Shown piece after piece: positions 1 through 5,930 of a stretch of 5,930 nucleotides of DNA. Positions within the stretch are counted from its first letter, which is position 1. Every line of letters begins with the position of its first letter. The stretch covers positions 1 through 5,930 of the forward strand of contig OMQZ01000059.1 in the NCBI GenBank assembly GCA_900313355.1. The letters run 5' to 3'. The stretch comes from an uncultured Rhodospirillaceae bacterium (GTDB lineage: Bacteria > Pseudomonadota > Alphaproteobacteria > RF32 > CAG-239). The notes under the pieces were generated by a model. That model saw only the letters and a list, made by a program, of their open reading frames with translations. It had not been told where the DNA came from and did not search any database. The translations under genes and the position numbers were made by a program.

Positions 1-1
1 C

Positions 2-580
2 TACACAACCTTCTTCATCATCTTAGCCGGCGCCTTATATCTTGATTTCGGCAGCATCTACAAAACGACAGGCCCCATTAAACAAAAAGTTTTTGTTGAG
101 CCGATTAACTTGCCCGAAAATACCCTCATTAAATTATATGGTCTGCCGACATCTTCATTGATTCCGTTTCTTCAGAATGAAGAAAAAAACATTCGAGCAA
201 TGGGTTATATGCAACACCACTGTATATTGCTAAAGGGGTCTGATTTATCTGAACGCAATCAATTTCGAAAAATGCGAGACGAAATTGAAAAGAACCATAA
301 AGGACCTGTTGTTTATATTTATACAGATCCAATACCAATTAAAAACCTCACTCTTGAACAGCATAAGAAAATATATATAGACCAGCAAACCGAAAGTATA
401 TTGGGTTGCCAAACATGGCCTCTTGTCCTCAAGGCCCTTTTAGATGATTTACCTCATGATTATGAATGCAGACAGATAAAAACAAACCTCATTAAAAAAG
501 GCATGAACCTGTGTGCTTCAAAATCTCTTATCGACACAATTTTTACCAATTCGGAGAAAATAAATGAACAAACAAATTAA
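2..580 (+). CDS. C-terminal part of an unidentified membrane-anchored protein (5' truncated by window edge)
   Basis: The frame is open from the first bases of the window to the TAA at 578-580, giving 192 visible residues. An internal TTG at 110 is a formal start, but the frame continues upstream through hydrophobic residues (TTFFIILAGALYLDF) that look like the end of a membrane helix, so the gene almost certainly begins outside the window. After that helix comes a soluble tail of about 170 residues with mixed alpha/beta character (for example GPVVYIYTDPIPI near codons 101-113). I recognise no catalytic motif or family. Its 3' end overlaps the following UbiA-like gene by 17 nt, indicating translational coupling in one operon. 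Polytopic membrane glycosyltransferases can end in such a tail, and the neighbourhood (lipid-sugar synthase, phosphatase, acyltransferase) would suit one, but this is inference from context only. The first ~100 bases look richer in G+C than the rest of the gene. Confidence 0.75.
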   Translation, partial: YTTFFIILAGALYLDFGSIYKTTGPIKQKVFVEPINLPENTLIKLYGLPTSSLIPFLQNEEKNIRAMGYMQHHCILLKGSDLSERNQFRKMRDEIEKNHKGPVVYIYTDPIPIKNLTLEQHKKIYIDQQTESILGCQTWPLVLKALLDDLPHDYECRQIKTNLIKKGMNLCASKSLIDTIFTNSEKINEQTN

Positions 581-1511
581 AGGATACATCAAAATAGCGC
601 GTTTTGATCATTGGATTAAACAAGCCTTCATTTTCCCCGGCATCATTTTTGCCCTGTTTATGGAAAAAAACATCAGTATCGAAAATTTGCTTTTCTTCAT
701 TAAACCCATCATATTAGGCACCATCTCCACATCTTTAATTGCTTCTGCAAATTACATCATCAACGAGTGGCTTGATGCCGAATTTGACAGATACCACCCG
801 GTCAAAAAAAACCGTCCGCTTTTAACGGCAAATCTAAAACCGTTTTATATTGTGATAGAATATTTATTGTTTTTGATTATTGGCTTAATTGTTGCATTTT
901 ACATCTCAAAACCTGTATTTTGGTCAGAATTATGGTTAGCCGTTATGGGTATTATATATAATGTCAAACCTGTTCGTTCAAAAGACATTCCTTATATAGA
1001 TGTCTTATCAGAATCCTTAAATAACGCAATCCGTTTGCTCATCGGTTGGTTTTTAATAACAAACAAAACTTTACCACCGATAAGTATAATTCTTGGTTAT
1101 TGGATGGGTGGAGCTTTTTTAATGGCCATCAAACGTTTTGCCGAATATCGCATGATCGGTGACAAAAAGACAGCCTCCTTATACCGCAAATCTTTCGCTT
1201 TATATAATGAAAAGAACCTTTTGATTTCCTCATTCTTTTATGCCATGCTCTCTATCTTTTTTTGCGGCATTTTCTTAATTAAATACAAAATAGAACTTCT
1301 GCTTTCAATTCCCTTTATCTGTGGTTTGTTTGCGCTCTATTTAGATATGGCATACAAGCCGGATTCTGCCGTCCAGAAACCCGAAAAATTATTTCACGAA
1401 AAAGGATTAATGCTTTACCTTGTCCTCCTTTGCTTTCTCATTTTGCTACTGTTGTTTATCAAATTGCCCTGTTTGAATATCTTTTTAAACAAAACGTTGA
1501 TTGAGTTCTAA
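564..1511 (+). CDS. UbiA-superfamily membrane transferase, polyprenyl-phosphate phosphoribosyltransferase-like
   Basis: This 315-aa polytopic protein has about eight or nine hydrophobic segments, the layout and length of UbiA-superfamily enzymes. The first Asp-rich motif is at residues 67-85 (NEWLDAEFDRYHPVKKNRP); D71, D75, H78, P79 and R84-P85 match the N-D-x-x-D-x-x-x-D-x-x-HP-x-K-x-x-RP pattern I associate with decaprenyl-phosphate phosphoribosyltransferases (mycobacterial Rv3806c type), except that E68 replaces the usual Asp. The second motif spans residues 132-161 (YNVKPVRSKDIPYID then SLNNAIRLLIGW), followed by MAIKRFAEYR at 187-196, a KR-x-AE element also seen in that group. Known members transfer 5-phosphoribose from PRPP to a membrane polyprenyl phosphate. 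The ATG at 564 is supported by GGAG at 553-556. It overlaps the preceding gene by 17 nt and is followed after 1 nt by a HAD phosphatase. A quinone or other prenyltransferase is possible, but the HP/RP motif argues against it. Substrate is unproven. Confidence 0.8.
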   Translation: MNKQIKGYIKIARFDHWIKQAFIFPGIIFALFMEKNISIENLLFFIKPIILGTISTSLIASANYIINEWLDAEFDRYHPVKKNRPLLTANLKPFYIVIEYLLFLIIGLIVAFYISKPVFWSELWLAVMGIIYNVKPVRSKDIPYIDVLSESLNNAIRLLIGWFLITNKTLPPISIILGYWMGGAFLMAIKRFAEYRMIGDKKTASLYRKSFALYNEKNLLISSFFYAMLSIFFCGIFLIKYKIELLLSIPFICGLFALYLDMAYKPDSAVQKPEKLFHEKGLMLYLVLLCFLILLLLFIKLPCLNIFLNKTLIEF

Positions 1512-1512
1512 A

Positions 1513-2124
1513 ATGAAAAAAGCCATTATTACAGATTTAGACGGAACATTATATTATCAAAAACCTGTTCAAATATGTATGGCAACTGAAATATTATGTT
1601 ATTACATTATACATTTTTGGAAAATAAAAGAATTAAAACTTGTCCTAAATTATCGAAAACAACACAATAACAGCACGAATTTTGAATTTCAATCTTTTTG
1701 CAAAACTCAAAACATAAGCCGACAAGCGGTGGAAGATTTAATTGAAAAATGGCTTATCTCAAAACCCTTAAAATGGATCAGATTATTTTCCGATAAAAAA
1801 CTGATTGCTTACCTGAAAGAACAAAAAATCCCTGTTGTTGTCTATTCCGATTATCCGACAAAACAAAAACTGGAAGCGCTAAATTTCGCGCCAACTTTTG
1901 AGTTTTCTTTTGATCATAAAAATATCCGGTTTTTAAAACCGAACCCACAAGGTTTGGAATATATCTCAAAAAAACTGTCATTATCTCAAAAAGAGATTTT
2001 GGTTATTGGTGATAGACTTGATAAAGACGGCCTTGCTGCATCAGCGTTTGGAGCCGAGTTTTTAATTCTACCTCAAAACCCGATAATGCGCCACAAAATC
2101 ATAAAAAGACTCAAACACCTGTAA
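1513..2124 (+). CDS. HAD-superfamily hydrolase, candidate phosphatase of the lipid-sugar pathway
   Basis: A 203-aa haloacid dehalogenase-type hydrolase with all four HAD motifs: I at residues 8-12 (DLDGT; D8 nucleophile, D10 acid/base), II at S112 (VVYSDYP), III at K142 (FLKPNP), IV at D167 and D172 (VIGDRLDKDG). The helical insert between motifs I and II (roughly 18-85) is a C1-type cap, so a small phosphorylated substrate is expected. The frame extends to a TTG at 1501, but I chose the ATG at 1513: it puts motif I at the usual distance from the N-terminus, needs no overlap, and has a weak GAG at 1503-1505 with 7 nt spacing. The start lies 1 nt after the UbiA-like stop, so the two are surely cotranscribed. 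Pathways that make polyprenyl-phosphoribose need a 5-phosphate phosphatase; this enzyme is a natural candidate, though that role is inferred from position. Other phosphatase activities remain possible. Confidence 0.85.
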   Translation: MKKAIITDLDGTLYYQKPVQICMATEILCYYIIHFWKIKELKLVLNYRKQHNNSTNFEFQSFCKTQNISRQAVEDLIEKWLISKPLKWIRLFSDKKLIAYLKEQKIPVVVYSDYPTKQKLEALNFAPTFEFSFDHKNIRFLKPNPQGLEYISKKLSLSQKEILVIGDRLDKDGLAASAFGAEFLILPQNPIMRHKIIKRLKHL

Positions 2125-2133
2125 ATATCTGCA

Positions 2134-2173
2134 TATTTTTAACTTAAAAATAATTTATACCAGATAAAATCTG
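2134..2173. repeat. Two small palindromes upstream of the acyltransferase gene
   Basis: Positions 2134-2152 form a perfect AT-only palindrome with 9-nt arms around C2143 (TATTTTTAA / TTAAAAATA). Just downstream, 2161-2173 is a second inverted repeat, CAGAT-aaa-ATCTG. Both lie in the 73-nt spacer between the HAD and acyltransferase genes, the only sizeable gap in this plus-strand cluster. They could be an operator or promoter-proximal site, or a weak terminator or processing element. Low-complexity AT sequence makes chance palindromes likely, and I see no convincing -35/-10 pair. Confidence 0.3.
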
Positions 2174-2197
2174 ATAATCAAAAAGCAAGGACTTAAT

Positions 2198-3259
2198 ATG
2201 TTTATTAATTTTAAAACAGGTATAAACAACTCAAGCCAATTTACTTATTTCAATGCACTCAAAATTATCGGTGCAATTATCATTGCTTTTTTTCTGCATT
2301 TTCAAGACCATTTTCTATTATACTTATCAGAAAAAAATCCTTTTACCGGTATTTTTTACTTCCTTTCGATTGAGGGTCATTGCTTTGTCGAAATGTTTTT
2401 TGTCCTTTCCGGCATACTGTTTTCTTTCGTTTATCAGCCCAAAATCATACAAGGCCTATCTTTCAAAGCATTTATTAAAAAGCGCAGTTTAAGACTTTTT
2501 CCGCTCACTGTTTTCACAACTTTGACGGCATATGGTTTCAACCTGTTATTATATCAAGACAATTTTGAATTTTGGGGCAAAAACACAATTCAAAATATGT
2601 TTTGCGATACATTTCTTTTAACAAAAATTATTAACACAAATCCATATTTAAATGGTCCTGTTTGGTATATTTCCGTTCTGATGGTTTGTTATATTTTAGG
2701 TTTTGTATTCACGAAATACAAATCTTCGGTTCTTTTCTTTTTAGCCATTTTTATCGGTGCCTGCATCCAATATTTTAAACTGAACTATCCTTTTTTGAAC
2801 ATAGATATCGCAAGAGGACTTCTTTCTTTTTTCACAGGTGTTACCATAAAGCCTTTGTTTGAAATTATTTCATCATTTAAGAAAAATGAAAAAATAGTTT
2901 TTAGAATTTTTATTATCTTTTTGATGATGATATGTTTTTCCGTTTATCAAAAAAATTCTTTATATTTTTCACCCACTTTTTTTACTCTTTTTTTCTTTTT
3001 TACACCACTTATTATTTGTTTATATGACTTAAAATGTTTGAATAAATTATGCAATACAAAATTTGTAAAATGGCTGGGGGATATATCTTTTGATATCTAT
3101 TTATGGAACTTTCCGATTTATATGCTCTTACACCTTTTGATCATAAAAGGTTGCTTTCAGCCTCTCAATATATGGTTTCTGTGGATACTGGCAATAATTA
3201 TTCATTTTGCCGTTGCAACATTAAGCCACAAAATAAACAATCTAATCCGCCACAAATAA
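2198..3259 (+). CDS. Acyltransferase-3 family membrane O-acyltransferase
   Basis: A 353-aa integral membrane protein with about ten hydrophobic segments, typical of stand-alone acyltransferase-3 (OafA/YrhL-like) proteins, which move acyl groups such as acetyl across the membrane onto sugars of O-antigen, capsule, peptidoglycan or glycolipids. Family landmarks in order: an N-terminal helix ending in H34 (ALKIIGAIIIAFFLHF), the EMFFVLSGILFSFVY element at 65-79, KKRSLRLFP at 94-102, NGPVWYISVLMVCY at 152-165, and LGDISFDIYLWNFPIYML at 293-310. The conserved N-terminal Arg of the R-x10-H motif appears to be K22, with the spacing one residue longer than usual. The ATG at 2198 has a good Shine-Dalgarno sequence, AAGGA, at 2187-2191. 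The 73-nt gap from the HAD gene is compatible with cotranscription or a private promoter. It probably decorates the glycan made by the upstream genes; the acyl donor and acceptor cannot be read from sequence. Very rich in Phe and in T-runs. Confidence 0.87.
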   Translation: MFINFKTGINNSSQFTYFNALKIIGAIIIAFFLHFQDHFLLYLSEKNPFTGIFYFLSIEGHCFVEMFFVLSGILFSFVYQPKIIQGLSFKAFIKKRSLRLFPLTVFTTLTAYGFNLLLYQDNFEFWGKNTIQNMFCDTFLLTKIINTNPYLNGPVWYISVLMVCYILGFVFTKYKSSVLFFLAIFIGACIQYFKLNYPFLNIDIARGLLSFFTGVTIKPLFEIISSFKKNEKIVFRIFIIFLMMICFSVYQKNSLYFSPTFFTLFFFFTPLIICLYDLKCLNKLCNTKFVKWLGDISFDIYLWNFPIYMLLHLLIIKGCFQPLNIWFLWILAIIIHFAVATLSHKINNLIRHK

Positions 3260-3262
3260 CAT

Positions 3263-3288
3263 TCTATCTTGCTGATAGAGATGTTTTT
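3263..3288 (+). terminator. Weak intrinsic-terminator-like hairpin after the acyltransferase gene
   Basis: Four bases after the acyltransferase stop, TCTATC (3263-3268) pairs with GATAGA (3274-3279) across a 5-nt loop. A short gap then leads to TTTTT at 3284-3288. The stem is only 6 bp with two G-C pairs, so termination would be inefficient. The T-run also takes part in an alternative hairpin, 3284-3291 with 3298-3305 (8 bp with one G-T wobble), so the two structures are mutually exclusive. Confidence 0.3.
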
Positions 3289-3320
3289 CGCTAAAACGCG
3301 AAGAATAGTGTCGAATAAAT

Positions 3321-3377
3321 CAAAAAATAAGAAGCGGAAAAATTTTAGTTTACAAAATAGTAAATGAATTTTTCCGC
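3321..3377 (-). terminator. Terminator of the gap-pgk unit, possibly bidirectional
   Basis: A perfect 11-bp inverted repeat, GCGGAAAAATT (3334-3344) and AATTTTTCCGC (3367-3377), lies between the convergent pgk and acyltransferase genes. The loop holds a second stem, TTTAC (3349-3353) with GTAAA (3360-3364). Read on the minus strand, the stem is followed at once by a U-rich tail (complement of 3321-3333), as expected for an intrinsic terminator 28 nt after the pgk stop. On the plus strand only ATTTTTG follows, some 8 nt later, so termination of acyltransferase transcripts here would be weaker. Confidence 0.75.
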
Positions 3378-3405
3378 ATTCGAAATTTTTGCTCTAGGTG
3401 ACCTG

Positions 3406-4614
3406 TTATGCGCGTTTTAACACGGCAACACCCGGAAGTTCTTTACCTTCCATCCACTCTAAGAAAGCACCGCCGGCTGTTGAGATGTATGTAAAATCTT
3501 TGGCAACGCCTGCGCTCTCTAAAGCCGAAACGGTATCACCGCCACCGGCAACAGTTGTCAGTTTACCGGCCTTCGTCAAACGTGCTGCCTCAGCTGCCAC
3601 TTCGTTTGTTGCCTCATCAAACGGCTTTAACTCAAACGCGCCCAACGGTCCGTTCCAAACAAGAGTTTTGCACTCTGCCATTTTTGCCTTAATCACATCA
3701 ACAGTCTTTTCGCCCACATCAAGCAAACTCCCCTCTGAGGGGATATTGTTCAAATCAACTGTTTTATGTTCGGCATTTGCTGCAAATTCTTTTGCCCAAA
3801 CAAGATCTGTCGGCAAAATAACCTCACAACCGGCTGTTTTAGCTGTTGCTAAAATTTCTTTAGCCGTATCAACCATATCAAGCTGAACCAAAGAATTTGT
3901 CTCGTTCACACCGTCATAACCGAGTGCTTTCAAGAATGTATGAGCCATACCGCCCGAAATAACGAGCTTATCAACTTTTTTCACCAAATTATTTAATAAA
4001 TCGAGCTTTGTTGAAACCTTAGATCCGCCGACAACAGCCATCAAAGGACGCTCCGGATTATTCAAACCTTTTGTTAAAGCATCAACTTCCTCTTGCATCA
4101 AAAGCCCCATTGCAGAAGGCAATTCCTTGGCTGCCGCAACCATAGAAGCATGCGCACGGTGAGCGGTTGAAAATGCGTCCGAAACATAAACATCAGCCAC
4201 TTTGACAAGCTCTTTTGCCCAAGCCTCATCGCCCTTCTTTTCTTCATTATAAAAGCGCAAGTTCTCTAAGAGCAAAACCTCATCTGAACGCATATTTTGA
4301 ACAGCCTTGGCAACAACTTCGCCAATGCAATCTTCGACAAACACAACCTTATTTCCGAGTGCTTTTTGCAAATCATTCACAATATGAGAAAGCGAGTTTT
4401 TCATATCGCCTTTTCCTTCAGGACGTCCAAAGTGTGAAATCACAACAACCTTTGCTCCCTTTTTCATCAAAAGTTTGATTGTCGGCACGGTGCGGTCGAT
4501 TCGCGCCGTATTTGTAACCTTAAAATTTTCATCCATCGGCACATTCAAATCGGCTCTGAGCATCACAACTTTGCCGTTCAAATCGCCTAAATCATCAATT
4601 GTTTTATAAGCCAT
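3406..4614 (-). CDS. pgk: Phosphoglycerate kinase
   Basis: A full-length 402-aa cytoplasmic glycolytic enzyme that converts 1,3-bisphosphoglycerate and ADP to 3-phosphoglycerate and ATP. N-domain substrate residues are visible: RADLNVP (20-26), SHFGRPEGK (60-68), ENLRF (117-121) and SDAFSTAHRAHAS (145-157). The C-domain nucleotide site has GGSKVSTK (196-203), WNGPLGAFE (320-328) and AGGGDT (356-361). The GAFE variant, LPTDLVWAKEF and the C-terminal STAGGAFLEWMEGKELPGVAVL resemble alphaproteobacterial Pgk. The ATG at 4614 is preceded by AAGGGA (4621-4626) at 6 nt. It follows gap after 71 nt on the same strand, and no convincing promoter lies between them, so the two are probably cotranscribed. 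An intercistronic stem-loop may tune their ratio. The gene is visibly richer in G+C than the converging plus-strand cluster, as expected for a housekeeping gene. Nothing appears missing or broken. Confidence 0.98.
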   Translation of the reverse strand: MAYKTIDDLGDLNGKVVMLRADLNVPMDENFKVTNTARIDRTVPTIKLLMKKGAKVVVISHFGRPEGKGDMKNSLSHIVNDLQKALGNKVVFVEDCIGEVVAKAVQNMRSDEVLLLENLRFYNEEKKGDEAWAKELVKVADVYVSDAFSTAHRAHASMVAAAKELPSAMGLLMQEEVDALTKGLNNPERPLMAVVGGSKVSTKLDLLNNLVKKVDKLVISGGMAHTFLKALGYDGVNETNSLVQLDMVDTAKEILATAKTAGCEVILPTDLVWAKEFAANAEHKTVDLNNIPSEGSLLDVGEKTVDVIKAKMAECKTLVWNGPLGAFELKPFDEATNEVAAEAARLTKAGKLTTVAGGGDTVSALESAGVAKDFTYISTAGGAFLEWMEGKELPGVAVLKRA

Positions 4615-4637
4615 AATTTTTCCCTTTTTATTTTAGA

Positions 4638-4666
4638 AATTTCCCCGTCAAAATGGCGGGGAAATT
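4638..4666 (-). promoter_or_regulatory. Intercistronic stem-loop between gap and pgk
   Basis: AATTTCCCCG (4638-4647) and CGGGGAAATT (4657-4666) form a perfect 10-bp inverted repeat. Inside it, 4649-4650 can also pair with 4654-4655 across one non-canonical position, leaving a tight AAA loop. It is the strongest G-C hairpin in the operon. In the direction of transcription it is followed by an A-rich stretch, so it does not look like an intrinsic terminator of gap. A U-rich run (ATTATTTTTT) sits on the opposite side. A role in mRNA stability or processing, giving more gap than pgk, is plausible, since differential expression within a gap-pgk operon is known in Zymomonas mobilis. On the plus strand it could terminate antisense transcripts. 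Confidence 0.6.
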
Positions 4667-4685
4667 ATTTTTTGCATCAATCAAA

Positions 4686-5708
<1,023 letters not shown>

Positions 5709-5722
5709 TTATAAAACGTTAC

Positions 5723-5762
5723 CTCCGATTCTTTATTCGGAGTCGTGCGGACACCCCCGCAC
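5723..5762 (-). promoter_or_regulatory. Two tandem stem-loops in the gap 5' leader
   Basis: Reading in the gap direction, GTGCGG (5762-5757) pairs with CCGCAC (5750-5745) over a 6-nt loop. Two bases later CTCCGA (5742-5737) pairs with TCGGAG (5728-5723) over an 8-nt loop. Both stems are perfect and G-C rich within a very AT-rich leader, and they sit between the predicted promoter and the gap ribosome-binding site. The 3' arm of the second stem contains GGAGG (5726-5722), 28 nt before the start codon, so it is not the functional Shine-Dalgarno of gap. The pair may stabilise the mRNA or form part of a cis-regulatory element. I do not recognise a known riboswitch class. Confidence 0.5.
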
Positions 5763-5784
5763 AGGGCATAAATTTTTCACGCAC

Positions 5785-5812
5785 AATGTATCATTAAACT
5801 TTAATTTTTCAA
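5785..5812 (-). promoter_or_regulatory. Probable sigma-70 type promoter of gap-pgk
   Basis: On the minus strand, TTGAAA (5812-5807) matches the -35 consensus at five of six positions. A 16-nt spacer separates it from TACATT (5790-5785), four of six for the -10, preceded by TGA, which makes an extended -10 (TGn). Transcription would begin near 5778, giving a leader of roughly 85 nt that contains the two stem-loops. The assignment rests on consensus matching alone in AT-rich DNA. Confidence 0.5.
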
Positions 5813-5845
5813 GCAAAAAATTTCACTGACCACAAAATTCTAATA

Positions 5846-5875
5846 TTGACAGTATTTGTCATAAGCGTGTGTAAA
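5846..5875 (+). promoter_or_regulatory. Possible outward-facing promoter with overlapping inverted repeat
   Basis: TTGACA at 5846-5851 is a perfect -35 hexamer on the plus strand. The best -10 is TGTAAA (5870-5875), four of six at 18 nt spacing. It would drive a gene beginning beyond 5930; no start codon with a ribosome-binding site is visible before the window ends. The inverted repeat TGACA-gtatt-TGTCA (5847-5861) overlaps the -35 and could be a small operator in the region divergent from gap. Both are tentative. Apart from this, I see nothing assignable in 5813-5930. Confidence 0.3.
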
Positions 5876-5930
5876 TAAATACCCTCCTTTCGACGCAGTG
5901 TAGCAGATAAAGTAAAAAGAAAGAAAAAAC

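Noticed and set aside
129..338. 69-codon minus-strand frame in the first gene
   Set aside because: It is antisense to a frame coupled to the next gene, with no ribosome-binding site or recognisable motif.
1501..1512. Upstream TTG start for the HAD gene
   Set aside because: It would overlap the UbiA-like gene and add four residues before the conserved N-terminal beta strand; the ATG at 1513 fits the family better.
1927..1941. 15-nt palindrome CGGTTTT-T-AAAACCG inside the HAD gene
   Set aside because: It is in the codons for the conserved motif III region (RFLKPN) and is best explained by coding constraint plus AT-rich composition.
3396..3404. AGGTGACCT palindrome next to the pgk stop codon
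   Set aside because: Arms of 4 bp are expected by chance, and no transcriptional context supports a site there.
3398..3886. 162-codon plus-strand open frame antisense to the 3' half of pgk
   Set aside because: It lies wholly over a clear pgk gene, has biased low-complexity Ser/Ala/Thr composition typical of an antisense shadow, and has no ribosome-binding site.
5719..5769. Annotating the short leader frame as a real gene
   Set aside because: There is no clear ribosome-binding site and it is only 16 codons, so it is kept as a finding, not a feature.
5809..5862. 17-codon minus-strand frame upstream of gap
   Set aside because: The strong Shine-Dalgarno-like AAAGGAGGG (5890-5882) is about 19-20 nt from its ATG, too far to serve it, and the frame runs across the predicted gap -35.

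Overview
The window looks like a chromosomal segment from a low-GC alphaproteobacterium, possibly one of the uncultured AT-rich gut lineages. The best evidence is the phosphoglycerate kinase, whose C-terminal part has an alphaproteobacterial flavour (WNGPLGAFE, AGGGDTVSALE, STAGGAFLEWMEGK). The order gap then pgk also fits that group. The organism assignment is an inference from remembered sequence patterns; no search was run.

The left 3.3 kb (plus strand) is an AT-rich surface-glycan or lipid-sugar cluster. It starts inside the C-terminal part of an unidentified membrane-anchored protein (2-580). That gene overlaps by 17 nt a UbiA-superfamily gene (564-1511) resembling polyprenyl-phosphate phosphoribosyltransferases. 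One nucleotide later comes a HAD-family phosphatase (1513-2124). After a 73-nt spacer with small palindromes lies an acyltransferase-3 family membrane acyltransferase (2198-3259). A coherent but unproven reading is that the UbiA protein joins a phospho-sugar (perhaps phosphoribose) to polyprenyl phosphate and the HAD enzyme removes the 5-phosphate. A membrane glycosyltransferase, possibly the truncated first gene or one outside the window, would then use the lipid-linked sugar, and the acyltransferase would decorate the glycan.

The right 2.6 kb (minus strand) is a conventional two-gene glycolytic unit, read right to left: gap (5693-4686) then pgk (4614-3406). It has a recognisable promoter, a structured 5' leader carrying two tandem stem-loops, and a strong stem-loop between the two genes. 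The two enzymes catalyse consecutive steps, glyceraldehyde-3-phosphate to 1,3-bisphosphoglycerate to 3-phosphoglycerate. The GAPDH looks like the E. coli GapA/Bacteroidota type rather than the usual alphaproteobacterial type, so the operon may be chimeric.

The two blocks converge at 3260-3405, where a perfect 11-bp inverted repeat probably serves as terminator. The right edge (5813-5930) has no gene. It holds a possible plus-strand promoter facing out of the window and a short inverted repeat overlapping it. I see no tRNA, rRNA, CRISPR array or insertion sequence.
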